In this document: in pieces, positions 45,633 through 57,948 of the stretch
How positions within the stretch are numbered: position 1 is the first letter of the stretch
Layout of the letters: each line of letters starts with the position of its first letter
NCBI GenBank assembly: GCA_029260515.1
Contig: JAJDDC010000019.1
Location: forward strand, 186,001-250,000
Source of the DNA: Phycisphaerales bacterium
Lineage (GTDB): Bacteria > Planctomycetota > Phycisphaerae > Phycisphaerales > UBA1924
Reading direction: 5' to 3'
Length of the DNA stretch: 64,000 nucleotides
Translations under genes and position numbers: made by a program
Notes under the pieces: generated by a model
Seen by the model: the letters and a program-made list of their open reading frames with translations, nothing else
Told to the model about the DNA's origin: nothing
Database searches by the model: none

Positions 45633-47108
45633 ATGGACCTGGCGACGTCGCTCCGCGAGGCGGACCGCCTCCGGGGCGAGGGGCGCCTGGAGGAGTCGCT
45701 TGCGATCGCGAAGCAGGCCGCGTCTCGCCACCCGGCCTCGCCCGAGGCGCACTACGTCCTCGGGCTGGTCTACCAGTCGATGCGTCGGCTGAGCAAGTCG
45801 GTGCTGCACCTGCGCAAGGCGGTGCGGCTGGCGCCCCGCAAGGCCGAGTTCCGCGCGGCGCTGTGCGGCGCCCTCAACCGTACGGGCAAGTCCGACGAGG
45901 CGCTCCGCGAGGCGCGGACCGCGCTCGAACTCGACCCGGGCAACCCGGTCGCGGTCCAGTTCATGGAGGGCACGCTCCGGTCGCTTGGTCGGTTCGACGA
46001 GGCGCTCGAGCTGCTCGAGGGCGCGACCGGTGACGCGTCGGCGCCGGCGCACCTGCTGTGCGCACGGGCCAAGGCGCTGCGCACGCTCGGGCGGCACGAG
46101 GAATCGGCTGCGATCTCGCGTGCGCTGCTCGAACGAGACGCGCTGCGCGACCGTGACCGCGTGACGGCGCTGTTCGACCTGGGCGCCGCCCTCGACCGTC
46201 TGGGCGACTACGACGACGCCTGGGCAGCGATCGACGAGGCCAACCGCGTGCACACGGGTGTGTACAGCCCCGAGGCCGCGACGGCGCTGTGCGACGAGCT
46301 CGTCCACGTCTGGACGCGCCGACGCCTCGACGCGTTGCCCCGGTCCGGGCTCGACGCGCCCACGCCCGTGTTCATCGTGGGCATGCCCCGGTCGGGCACG
46401 ACGCTGGTCGAGCAGATCATCGCGGCGCACCCGAACGGCGCGGGGATCGGCGAGCGGATGAACATCCCGGCCGCGGCGCGCGAGATGCTCGCGACGACGC
46501 TCGAAACCCCCACGCTCGATTCGGCGCTGGCGAGACTGAGCCAGGGCGCGCTCCGCAAGCGCGGGGGCGAGATCCTGACCTCGATGCTCGAGCTGGCGCC
46601 CGGGCGGGGTGTGTCGCGGATCGCCGACAAGCAGATGGCCAACGTGTGGCACCTGGGGCTGGCGGCGCTGCTGCTGCCCGGTGCGCGGGCGGTCTCGTGC
46701 ACGCGTCACCCGCTGGACGTGATCGTCTCGTGCTACTTCCAGGACTTCGGCGAGCCGACGAACCTCGGGTTCGTCTACAACCTCGAGCACCTCGCGCACG
46801 AGATGCGCCTGACGCGCCGTCTGATCGAGCACTGGAAGAGCGTCGATGTCATGCCCGTCCACGACGCTGCGTACGAGAACATCGTCGGCGACGCCGAGGC
46901 ACGGACGCGGGCGCTCATCGATTTCCTCGACATCGAGTGGAGCGACACCTGCCTGGCGTTTCACGAAGCCAAGCGGGCGGTCATCACGCTCTCGTTCGAC
47001 CAGGTCCGGCGCCCGATGTACACGTCCTCGGTCGGGCGCTGGAAGAACTACGAGAAGCACCTGGGCCCCGCGGCCGAGGCGTTGGGCGATCTGCTCGACG
47101 GCGCGTAA
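45633..47108 (+). CDS. TPR-containing sulfotransferase-family protein
   Basis: 491 residues from ATG 45633 (GTG at 45609 is the alternative). N-terminal tetratricopeptide repeats (LGLVYQSMRRLSKSVLHLRKAVRLAP and LALELDPGNPVAVQFMEGTLRSLG-type helices). C-terminal sulfotransferase domain with PVFIVGMPRSGTTLVEQIIAAHP (PAPS-binding loop) and CTRHPLDVIVSCYFQDF (3'-phosphate loop). Uses PAPS to sulfate a sugar, protein or lipid acceptor. TPR-sulfotransferases are common in Planctomycetota and Proteobacteria. Confidence 0.9.
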   Translation: MDLATSLREADRLRGEGRLEESLAIAKQAASRHPASPEAHYVLGLVYQSMRRLSKSVLHLRKAVRLAPRKAEFRAALCGALNRTGKSDEALREARTALELDPGNPVAVQFMEGTLRSLGRFDEALELLEGATGDASAPAHLLCARAKALRTLGRHEESAAISRALLERDALRDRDRVTALFDLGAALDRLGDYDDAWAAIDEANRVHTGVYSPEAATALCDELVHVWTRRRLDALPRSGLDAPTPVFIVGMPRSGTTLVEQIIAAHPNGAGIGERMNIPAAAREMLATTLETPTLDSALARLSQGALRKRGGEILTSMLELAPGRGVSRIADKQMANVWHLGLAALLLPGARAVSCTRHPLDVIVSCYFQDFGEPTNLGFVYNLEHLAHEMRLTRRLIEHWKSVDVMPVHDAAYENIVGDAEARTRALIDFLDIEWSDTCLAFHEAKRAVITLSFDQVRRPMYTSSVGRWKNYEKHLGPAAEALGDLLDGA

Positions 47109-47114
47109 CCCGCG

Positions 47115-47993
47115 TCAGAACGCCCAGGCCATGTCCATCGAGAGTGTCAGCTCCGAGCCGCGCCCCGCGAACGCCTCGCCCCCGGGCCCGAGCTCGACGT
47201 AGTCGGCGCCGAGCGTCATCGCTGGCCAGGCGCCGCCCGGCTCGAGCGTGAGGCGCACGCCCGCGCTGAGGTAGCCGAACGTCTCGTCGCCCGTGGGTGT
47301 CTCGTAATAGTCGCCCAGGCTCAGGCCGAGCTCGACCGGGGCGGAGAGCGTGAGGTTCCCGACCGGGGTCCTCCCCAGGTCGATCGTGGGCTCGACGCCG
47401 AGAGAGAGGAAGACGCCCGCGTGCGGGCCACCGTCGGCGCCGTCGGGCCCGATCTCGAAGGCGACGAGTGCGGCGGGGTGAATCGAGAACTTTTCCAGCG
47501 ACTCGCCGTAGAGGCCCGAGTCGTCGAAGGAAGCGGCGAACGAGAGCTCGTGGACGCGCGCGAAGTCGCCGGTTGGCGAGAGGTACTCGGTGAACGTCAC
47601 GCGCGTCGCGAGGCGTTTGTACGTCAGCTCGGCGCCGGCGTACACGTCCAGCTCGTAGAACCGCTGGGCGAGGCTCTCTCCGCCCAGGTCGTTGACGCGG
47701 ATGTCGCCCCAGAGGCCGGCGTAGACCGAGAGGGCCGTGCTCTCGCGCTCACAGACTCGGTACGCGGCCTCGGCGCCGGGCTGCACGCTCGGGCGGTCGT
47801 TGCGCTGGGCGATGCCGCGGAAGTAGTAGTCGCTGGTGAGCGTGATGTTGAGCGCGAAGGAGAGACGGCTGTCGTTCGCGTCGCCCGCCCCGCCTTCGGT
47901 GGTCGCGCGCACGTCGGGCGCGTACTGCCGCTCGAACGTTGTCATCTCCGCGGGTGGCGGGGGTGGAGGCGGTTCGAGCTGCGGTCCGAACAT
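47115..47993 (-). CDS. Outer-membrane beta-barrel protein (Gcw_chp-like)
   Basis: 292-residue protein with alternating beta-strand pattern. It has NITLTSDYYFRGIAQRNDRPSVQPGAEAAYRV and AGLWGDIRVNDL, as in the family of conserved planctomycetal/proteobacterial outer-membrane proteins with the Gcw_chp domain, and ends LTLSMDMAWAF with an aromatic C-terminal residue as barrels do. A signal peptide is not seen at the chosen start, so the N terminus may be mis-set or lost. No transport substrate is apparent. Confidence 0.78.
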   Translation of the reverse strand: MFGPQLEPPPPPPPAEMTTFERQYAPDVRATTEGGAGDANDSRLSFALNITLTSDYYFRGIAQRNDRPSVQPGAEAAYRVCERESTALSVYAGLWGDIRVNDLGGESLAQRFYELDVYAGAELTYKRLATRVTFTEYLSPTGDFARVHELSFAASFDDSGLYGESLEKFSIHPAALVAFEIGPDGADGGPHAGVFLSLGVEPTIDLGRTPVGNLTLSAPVELGLSLGDYYETPTGDETFGYLSAGVRLTLEPGGAWPAMTLGADYVELGPGGEAFAGRGSELTLSMDMAWAF

Positions 47994-48078
47994 GCGGCGT
48001 CCCCGGGCGGTGGAGGTCCCGGGGGGCGTGATCGGACGTTCGCGGGCCCGGGTTCAGGAGAACCGGGCGGTTCAGTGT

Positions 48079-49926
48079 TCAGGGGCAGCCGGCGCCGAAG
48101 GCTGTCAGGAACGCGAGCACGTCGCTGAAGTCCCAGAGGCCGAACTGCGGGGCGAGGTCGGCCATCGGGTCCATGCTCGCGAAGGCGGAAAGGAATGCCA
48201 GGACATCGTCGAAGTTGATGACGGTGTAGGGCTCGGCAAAGTCGGCGATGCACGTGCGCTGGAACTCGTACGCGCCGATGTCCACCACGCCCGTGCCCGC
48301 GTTGACCCCGGTGTCGGGCGTCAGCGGGTCGTCGGAGATGCGGTCGGGGCCGCCGAAGTGCCACGGGAGCGGCTCGCTGACGTTGCCGTCACCATCAAGG
48401 TCAACCACATCGCCGGGCACGAGCGGGCTGCTGCCCGCGTCGATGCCCGGGGAGTCCGACGCCAGCGTGTAATCGCCCGATGGGGGGTTGCGCAGGCGTG
48501 GGTCCGCGTTGATGTTCCCGGTCCCGGCGAACGTCGCGGCCTCGGGGAAGATCGAGTGGCTGATGTCCTGCCCGTGCCAGCTCCCGCTCAACCCCGGGCC
48601 CGCGTTGTTCCAGACGATCGAGTTGTGCAGGGCCACACGGCTGCCGGGCGCGACGTCGAACCCGTTGCGGGAGCCCCCGCTGTTGTCGGCAACGGTCGAG
48701 TTGACGACCTTCACCAGCGTGTCGGCGTGCGGCGTCCCGTTCTGCCCGACGCCGATGCCGCCCTGGCCCGTGGGGATGCTCGCTGTGTTGTTGGTGATCA
48801 GGCAGTTGGCGAACGTGGCGGTGGTAGCGCCAGCGCTGGCGGGACCGACGTTCACAAACGTGGCGCCCCCGAAGCGGGCGGTGTTGAGGCTGATGTTGGA
48901 GTTGAAGACCAGCCCGGCTGCGGGGCTCTCGTTGCCGGTGACGGCGATCGCCCCGCCGTAGTCGTCCGCGCTGTTGTTGACAATGAACCCCCCTTTGAGC
49001 AGGAGGCCCGACTCCAACACGCGGATGGCGCCCCCGTTGAGCGCGGCGTTCTCGGTGAACATGTCAAACGACGAGAAACACAGGCTCGCGTCAACGAGCA
49101 GCATCGCCCCGCCCGGGGCGTCCGCCGTGTTCGAGGTGAACGTGGACATGTGGGAGCTGAGCCCCGCCGCGCTGGCGTAGATCGCCCCGCCGGACCACCC
49201 CGCCTGGTTGCCCGTGAACCGCGCCCCGGTCATCACCACGGACGCGCCGTCGAGCGCCTCGATCGCGCCCCCGTCCTGCACGGAGCTGTTGTTGAGAAAG
49301 TGCGTCGTCCCGGAGATGTCGACCGTGGCGTCAAACGCCCGCAGGGCGCCCCCCGACAGGTCCGCGCTGTTCGCCTCGAGCAGCGTGTCCTCGAGCGTCA
49401 GCGTGGAGCCGGCGAGCATCGAGATCCCCCCGCCCTCCGCGTCGGCGTGGTTGGCCCAGATGTCGCACGAGAGGACGGTCACGCTGGCGTTGCCGAACAC
49501 GAACATCGCGCCCCCGCCCGAGGCGGAGTTGAGCCACACGCGGCAGTTCTCGAACGTCGGGCGGGCGTTTGCCCCGACGCTGATCCCGCCGCCCAGCAGC
49601 CCGTCGCCGTTGCGGATCGTCAGGTTGCTGTAGTACGAGTCGGTGCTGGCAGAGCCGACGGTCAGCACCGCGCTGCCCGGCGAGCCCGAGACCGTCGCGC
49701 CGGCGCCCGCGCCGATGATGCGGATGTCCTTGCCCAGCGTATTGAGGTTCTCGTTGTAGGTCCCGGGCTGGACGATGACCGCGTCGCCGTTGAACGCGGC
49801 GTTGAGCGCGGACTGAATCGTCGGGTACACCGATGGCACGTGCCGATCTGTCGCCAGTGCGGACCCCGAGAGGAGGCCGAGGCACACGCACACAACCGAC
49901 ACGCACACAGTCATTGATCGTCTCAT
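48079..49926 (-). CDS. Secreted beta-helix protein with Pmp-like repeats and double dockerin
   Basis: 615-residue exported protein. Signal peptide MRRSMTVCVSVVCVCLGLLSG and SVYPTIQSALNAAFNGDAVIVQPGTYNEN, a parallel beta-helix start. The body has repeated GGAI/GGAM and FxxN elements (DGGAIEAL, MTGARFTGNQAGWSGGAIYA), the layout of chlamydial polymorphic membrane proteins and pectate-lyase-like helices. The end has TVINFDDVLAFLSAF and WDFSDVLAFLTAFGAGCP, the GC-type dockerin pair. It is likely a surface-exposed adhesive or polymer-binding protein. First (downstream-most) of three neighbouring dockerin proteins. Confidence 0.9.
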   Translation of the reverse strand: MRRSMTVCVSVVCVCLGLLSGSALATDRHVPSVYPTIQSALNAAFNGDAVIVQPGTYNENLNTLGKDIRIIGAGAGATVSGSPGSAVLTVGSASTDSYYSNLTIRNGDGLLGGGISVGANARPTFENCRVWLNSASGGGAMFVFGNASVTVLSCDIWANHADAEGGGISMLAGSTLTLEDTLLEANSADLSGGALRAFDATVDISGTTHFLNNSSVQDGGAIEALDGASVVMTGARFTGNQAGWSGGAIYASAAGLSSHMSTFTSNTADAPGGAMLLVDASLCFSSFDMFTENAALNGGAIRVLESGLLLKGGFIVNNSADDYGGAIAVTGNESPAAGLVFNSNISLNTARFGGATFVNVGPASAGATTATFANCLITNNTASIPTGQGGIGVGQNGTPHADTLVKVVNSTVADNSGGSRNGFDVAPGSRVALHNSIVWNNAGPGLSGSWHGQDISHSIFPEAATFAGTGNINADPRLRNPPSGDYTLASDSPGIDAGSSPLVPGDVVDLDGDGNVSEPLPWHFGGPDRISDDPLTPDTGVNAGTGVVDIGAYEFQRTCIADFAEPYTVINFDDVLAFLSAFASMDPMADLAPQFGLWDFSDVLAFLTAFGAGCP

Positions 49927-50066
49927 GGTCTGATCCCTCTCGGGCACAGCGTACCCGGGCCGACACCCCACGGAGTATCGGTCCTCGAGCCGAGCCACGA
50001 TGCACCCGCGCCCGGCGGCGGGAACGCTCACAAGAAACTGTCGAACGGGCTCCGCGTGTCTCGCGA

Positions 50067-51965
50067 TCAGCCCGGGCAGCCCGCGCCGAACCCGGTCAGG
50101 AACGCCAGCACGTCGCTGAAATCCCAGTCGCCGAACGGTGGGGCGAGGTCCACGGCGGGGTTCATGGATCCGAAGAGCGTCAGGAACAGCAGGACGTCGT
50201 CGAAGTTGAGCACGCCAACCGGGCTGGAGATGTCGGCGAGCGAGCAGGGCGTGCTCTGCTGGGCCTCGTACGCGCCGATGTCGATAATCGGGACCGGGCC
50301 GACACCGGTGTTGGGCACGCCCGTGTCGTTTATGAAGCGGTCGGAGAAGGCTGCGCCGGGCACCGAGTAGTCGTAGGGGTCGGGCTCGTTGGTGTCGCCG
50401 TCGTCGTCGGCGTCGGTGGTGTCGGGGGCGGCCTCCGCGTTCGAGCCCGCGTCGCGCGCCGGCGAGCCCGGGAGCAGCGAGAAGCGCGAGAAAGGATCGC
50501 CGTCGAGCATCGGGTCCGTGCTCAGGTTCCCCGGGCCGGGGAGGGCGGCGGTCTCCGGGAAGACCGAGTAGCCGGTGGTGGCGCGGGCCGGGTCGTCGGT
50601 GGCGACGTTGGCGCCCTCGTTGTCCCAGACGATGGTGTTGAAGAGGTTGATCTGCGGGGCGCTGGGCGAGGCGAGTCCCCGGACGCCGTTGACCGCGCCG
50701 CCCTCGTTCTCGATGATCGTGCACGAGCGGATGTCGATGATGGTCTGCACGCCGGCGGCGCCCGCGTCCACGCCCTCGATGCCCGCCGAGCCCGCCGGGT
50801 CGTTGGCGATGTTGTCCGCGATGATCGAGTTGTGGACCGCCAGGGTGGTGCTGGGCACGCCGTCGAGGACGAAGGTGGAACGCGCCGAGATCGCGGCGCC
50901 GTGGTCCGCGCGATTGAAGTTGAAGTAGGACCTGACGACGTTCACGCTCGCGGGCGCGTCGTCGCTGTCGGCAAAGGCGTAGACGCCCCCGCCGAGCCCC
51001 GTCGCGAAGTTGGAGCGGAACTCGACGCCGACGAGGGTCAGCCCGCCCTCGTCGACGGCGACCCCCCCGCCGTTGACGGCGTCGCAGGCGTCGAACAGGC
51101 CTCTCTCGACCGTGACGCAGGCCCCGCCCGTGACCACCATGCCCCCGCCGTCGCCGACCGCGTTATTCATCGAGAAGCGCGGGTTGCGGAGCGTCGCCTC
51201 GGCGCCTTCGGAGAAGTGGAAGCCCCCGCCATCGACGTTGGCGTAGTTGTCGTTGATCTCGGGGATGGCGACGGCGGGCCCCGTGTAGTCGAGCGTGCCG
51301 CCCTCGCAGGCGATCGCGCCCCCGAAGTCGGCGTTGTTGAAGTTCTCGATGGTGCACCGGAGCAGCGTGACGTCGGCGTCCTCGGCGAAGATCGCCCCGC
51401 CCGAGCCCCCCGCGTCATTGCCGACGAACGTGCAGCTCTCGAACGTCGGGGCGGAGCCGGGCAGGCAGGCGACGCCCCCGCCATCGATGGTGGCGCTGTT
51501 GGCCGTGAACCGACAGAAGGTGAACGTGGGCGACGCGCCGGCGTTGATGACGGCGCCCCCGCCGAAGACCGCGTCGTTGCTGCTGATTCGCACGAGGTGC
51601 AGCGTCGGCGACGTCCCCGCCCCGATTACGACCCCGCCCCCGACCGGCTCGTCGGCGAACGAGAGGGTGACCGACTCGAGCACGGAGCCCGGGCCCTCGC
51701 CCGACGTGAACCGGGCGCCCGGGCCCGCCGGGGGCGTGATCTGGATCGCGTCGAAGCCCTCGGTCCCCCGGACCGTGATCGCCTTGCCGTTGAAGTTGAT
51801 GCTCTCGGGGTAGATCCCGGGCGAGACGACGACGCTGTCGCCCGGGCTCGCCGCGCTGATCGCGGCCTGGATGGTGGCGTACTGCGAGGGGACGAGGCGG
51901 TCGATGGCGTGGGCCGAGCCCGTGGCACAGGCCACCCACACGCCCACGGCGAGCATCGTTCTCAT
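50067..51965 (-). CDS. Secreted beta-helix protein with Pmp-like repeats and double dockerin (paralogue)
   Basis: 632-residue exported protein. Signal peptide MRTMLAVGVWVACATGSAHA, then IDRLVPSQYATIQAAISAASPGDSVVVSPGIYPES, the same start as its neighbour. Repeats include GGGVVIGAG, GGGAVINAG, FCRFTANSATIDGGGVACL and GGAIFAED, with FxxN patterns. Ends with VLNFDDVLLFLTLFG and WDFSDVLAFLTGFGAGCPG. It is a tandem paralogue of 48079-49926, about equal in length, and both are in the same orientation, indicating duplication. Dockerin copies suggest shared anchoring. Confidence 0.9.
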   Translation of the reverse strand: MRTMLAVGVWVACATGSAHAIDRLVPSQYATIQAAISAASPGDSVVVSPGIYPESINFNGKAITVRGTEGFDAIQITPPAGPGARFTSGEGPGSVLESVTLSFADEPVGGGVVIGAGTSPTLHLVRISSNDAVFGGGAVINAGASPTFTFCRFTANSATIDGGGVACLPGSAPTFESCTFVGNDAGGSGGAIFAEDADVTLLRCTIENFNNADFGGAIACEGGTLDYTGPAVAIPEINDNYANVDGGGFHFSEGAEATLRNPRFSMNNAVGDGGGMVVTGGACVTVERGLFDACDAVNGGGVAVDEGGLTLVGVEFRSNFATGLGGGVYAFADSDDAPASVNVVRSYFNFNRADHGAAISARSTFVLDGVPSTTLAVHNSIIADNIANDPAGSAGIEGVDAGAAGVQTIIDIRSCTIIENEGGAVNGVRGLASPSAPQINLFNTIVWDNEGANVATDDPARATTGYSVFPETAALPGPGNLSTDPMLDGDPFSRFSLLPGSPARDAGSNAEAAPDTTDADDDGDTNEPDPYDYSVPGAAFSDRFINDTGVPNTGVGPVPIIDIGAYEAQQSTPCSLADISSPVGVLNFDDVLLFLTLFGSMNPAVDLAPPFGDWDFSDVLAFLTGFGAGCPG

Positions 51966-52085
51966 CGGCGCGTCCTCCGGGCCCGAGCGTACCGCCCGGC
52001 CCACCGACCGGCAACGGCCGCGCGGCGCCGCCGGAGATGCTCTGCGCGCCACGCCACGATCTCTCAGGCGTTCTCGGGGCTGCGG

Positions 52086-54833
52086 TCAGGGACAGCCGGC
52101 GCCGAACGAGGTGAGGAACGCGAAGACATCAGAGAAATCGAAGATGCCCACGGGCTCGGCGAGGTCGGCGGCGGGGTCCATCGTGCCGAACGCGACGAGG
52201 AAGGCAAAGACGTCGGAGAAGTCGAGGGCGCAGAACGGCTCGGCGAGGTCGGCGACGCAATCGCTGAACCGGATGCGCAGCGACGCGCCGTCCTCGACGA
52301 GGCTCCAGCCGACGGGGAGTAAGACGAGGTTGAAGTCGTAGTCCGGGACGCCGGCGGTGGCGGTGATGATCTCGAGTTCGAAGCAGCCCGAGGGCGTGAA
52401 CCCGGGGTCCTGGGCGACGATGAGTGATCCGAGGAGGCTGCTGGCGTCGCCGTCGAGCAGGGTGATCTTGTCCGCCTCGCCGTTGTCCGTGACGCGGAGG
52501 TTGATCTGTCCCGTGATCTCCTGGTGCACGCGGTGGATGAACACGTGCTCGGCGGTGAGCGTGGGCCCGGGCACGAGCGGGCCGTCGATGATCGTGACGG
52601 TCGTGTTGGGGAATGCGAGCGAGGTGTCCCCGTCGAGCTGGAGGTAGCCGGACACGAACAGGTTCGTGTTGGAGTTGAACACGGCGCCGTCCTCGATGAT
52701 CGTCCAGCCGCCGAGCCGGAGGGCGCCGGGCAGGTTCGGGATGAACTGGACCTCGGACCCGGCCTCGAAGACGTTGGGGAACAACTGTGTCCCGCCGTTG
52801 AGACGCAGGGAGTTGAAGGCGTTGCCAACCTGGAGCAGCGCGCCGTCGGCAAGCCGCAGGGGCGCCGTGAGAACGGAATGCCCGGTGATGTCGAGCGTCT
52901 CGTGGACGGCCACCCGGTCGGGCCCCGAGATCTTGATCTCGGTGTCCGGGAAGTCGGCGCCGCGGAGTTCGAGGTGGTCGAGGTCGTACTCGTCGTCGGC
53001 GGAGAGGAAGACGGCCAGCTCGCCGCCCTGATCGATCAGGACCGGGCCCTCCACCGGGGTGAACGGATCGCCGGTAATGGCCTGGGCCGAGATCGTGAGC
53101 TCGGCGCCGATGTCGAGCAGCTGCCCGGAGGGAAAGGCGGGGTCGATGTCGAAGACGCCGTTGGGCATGTTGACGTCGGTGTCGTCGGTGACCTCGGTGG
53201 TGAAGCCGATGAGCTGGATGGTCCCCTCGCCGGTGAGTTGCCCGCCGTCGAGCGTGAGCTCTGAGAACTGGAGCGTGCTGTTGGCGTCGGCGTCGATCAC
53301 GCCCCCGGGCTTGGTGGCGGCGGAGAGAATGTAGCTGGTCCCGACGCCGAGGGCGTTGACGTCGCCGACGACCTCCACGGTGTCGCCCGTGACGGTACAT
53401 GTCGGGAGGATATTCATCTCGCCGCCGATCGCCCAGGAGTCGGCGTCCACGTTGACGACGAGCATGCTGCCCGTGCGGAGCGTGACGACGCCGTCGTACT
53501 GGTTCACCGGGCCGATCCCGCCGGGGTCGATCTGGCCGGGGTTGAGTGTCAGGCTCGCGCCCTCGCTGATGTCCGTGTTCGTGGCCGACGCGAACCCGTC
53601 CGCCTCGAACCCGTCCCAGTCGAAGATGTCGAACGAGCCGAACCCATTGCCGATCGTGACGTTCGTCTGGACGAGGATCGTGCTCGACGCAGCGCCGCCC
53701 GGGGAGAGCGTGTCGGAGGGGAGGGAGGCGGGCACTCGGAAGACGATGGTCGAACCGCCCATGGAAATGCGAGAGCCGGGGAAGAACGTCGCGGGTGCGT
53801 TGAGGATGAGGACGGAAGGGAACTCACCGGGATTCGGGCCGTCGTCCACGTACAGATAGGAGGTCGAGCCGAAGTTCGTCTCGGCATCAAGCCGGAGGAT
53901 GCCGCCGGGTCGAACCTCCATGTCGCCGGTCAGCGTGAACTCCGCGCCGGAGATGACGCTCGCGTTTCCGTCCCCTCCGACGGCGTCCGTGTCGCAGCAG
54001 ACCTGCAGCAGGTTGCCGTTGGGGTTCGGACTCCCGGCGTAGAACCAGGGCTCGTCGAACGAGAGCTCCCCCCCGTTGGCGATCAGGATCGGCCCGTTCA
54101 GGATGGCGTCGGACAGGTCGGCGGTGATGCGGAGATGACCGCCGATGGCGCTCAGCCGACCGTCCTCGCCGGATCCGTCGAGGTCGATGGCGGCGGTGTT
54201 GCCGGGGCTGGGCCGGACCCAGAGCTCTCCCCCGTCGTCGGCGCTGATCTCGCCGTCGTTGATCGCGGTCGCGGCGCCGAGGATCCGCAGCTCGCCCTCG
54301 CCCCCGACGCCGCCCTCGGGCGTGATCGTGAGCAGATCGTCTACCTCGGCGACGGCGCCGTTGTTCAGCCGGAGCCAGCTCATCCCGCTCAGCCCGATGT
54401 CCCCGAGCGTGAGATCGTCGGTGTCGAAGTCTGAGTTGCCGGCGGCCCCCTCGGGCCAGACCTCGAGCTTGGCGCCCTCGAGGATGCGCGTCGGCCCGCG
54501 GACGACGAGCTGGTGCGACCCGTACGGCCCGGACGTGTACACGTCCATGCCGCTGATCATGTCCAGGGCGCCGACCTCGATGTCGCGCGACAGGTACGCC
54601 GTCTTGATCGGCGGGTTGAGGATCCCGAGGAAGGCCCGGTCCACAGCGGCGGCGGGCCAGCCGGGCTGGTCCCAGGCGCCGTTGACCGACCAGTCGTCGC
54701 CCGTGCCCTCCCAGACGAAATCAAAGAGCGGGCCCTGCGCCGCGGGCGCGAGACCGGCCGGCGCGGCGCACGCGAACCCCAGACCCAGCCAACGACACAG
54801 GCCAACGCCCGACGAACTGCTGCTCATGGTCAC
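52086..54833 (-). CDS. Large secreted beta-rich protein with double dockerin
   Basis: 915-residue exported protein. The N terminus MTMSSSSSGVGLCRWLGLGFACAAPAGLAPAAQ acts as signal. Then a beta-rich body FVWEGTGDDWSVNGAWDQPGW (like the autotransporter-associated region that begins many choice-of-anchor proteins) with repeated strands rich in Gly/Asp and IxGxG turns. The C-terminal dockerin pair is ALDFSDVFAFLVAFG and FDFSDVFAFLTSFGAGCP. No enzyme motif is evident. It adjoins the two Pmp-like proteins on the same strand. Confidence 0.88.
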   Translation of the reverse strand: MTMSSSSSGVGLCRWLGLGFACAAPAGLAPAAQGPLFDFVWEGTGDDWSVNGAWDQPGWPAAAVDRAFLGILNPPIKTAYLSRDIEVGALDMISGMDVYTSGPYGSHQLVVRGPTRILEGAKLEVWPEGAAGNSDFDTDDLTLGDIGLSGMSWLRLNNGAVAEVDDLLTITPEGGVGGEGELRILGAATAINDGEISADDGGELWVRPSPGNTAAIDLDGSGEDGRLSAIGGHLRITADLSDAILNGPILIANGGELSFDEPWFYAGSPNPNGNLLQVCCDTDAVGGDGNASVISGAEFTLTGDMEVRPGGILRLDAETNFGSTSYLYVDDGPNPGEFPSVLILNAPATFFPGSRISMGGSTIVFRVPASLPSDTLSPGGAASSTILVQTNVTIGNGFGSFDIFDWDGFEADGFASATNTDISEGASLTLNPGQIDPGGIGPVNQYDGVVTLRTGSMLVVNVDADSWAIGGEMNILPTCTVTGDTVEVVGDVNALGVGTSYILSAATKPGGVIDADANSTLQFSELTLDGGQLTGEGTIQLIGFTTEVTDDTDVNMPNGVFDIDPAFPSGQLLDIGAELTISAQAITGDPFTPVEGPVLIDQGGELAVFLSADDEYDLDHLELRGADFPDTEIKISGPDRVAVHETLDITGHSVLTAPLRLADGALLQVGNAFNSLRLNGGTQLFPNVFEAGSEVQFIPNLPGALRLGGWTIIEDGAVFNSNTNLFVSGYLQLDGDTSLAFPNTTVTIIDGPLVPGPTLTAEHVFIHRVHQEITGQINLRVTDNGEADKITLLDGDASSLLGSLIVAQDPGFTPSGCFELEIITATAGVPDYDFNLVLLPVGWSLVEDGASLRIRFSDCVADLAEPFCALDFSDVFAFLVAFGTMDPAADLAEPVGIFDFSDVFAFLTSFGAGCP

Positions 54834-54940
54834 TCCCCTTCCTCCCGCGCCGATCGAGCCCGGGCGCCCCCGGAAGGGCGATCCGGAGCCTACTTGGGCC
54901 TTGATTCTCGGACAAGGGGCTTCGCACGAGCGGTCGCTTC

Positions 54941-54993
54941 ATTATTAATATCGATTGATACCGTAATCTTCATTGATTTGATTCATGCTTTGA
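54941..54993 (+). promoter_or_regulatory. AT-rich candidate regulatory segment upstream of acnA
   Basis: In a region otherwise near 70% GC, this block (ATTATTAATATCGATTGATACCG and the following CATTGATTTGATTCATG) is AT-rich and has repeated ATTGAT units (54954-54959, 54972-54977). It ends about 40 bp before the acnA start and is likely the promoter and operator. No matching family (for example Fur or IscR) could be assigned with certainty. Confidence 0.5.
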
Positions 54994-55033
54994 TCCCCCC
55001 GATGCTTCCTGTGAACCCCCGAGGAGCCCCGCC

Positions 55034-57880
<2,847 letters not shown>

Positions 57881-57948
57881 CCGGCGCGTGACAACGAGAT
57901 TCATTCAGGGTGGGCCGACCGCCCTGTACACTCGTGCGGACCGATGTC

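Noticed and set aside
43323..47060. A 1245-codon open frame on the minus strand across the TlpA-like, LysR and sulfotransferase genes
   Set aside because: It is antisense to several genes with clear domains, and its composition is Arg/His/Leu-rich as expected for the antisense of GC-rich coding DNA; no domain is visible.
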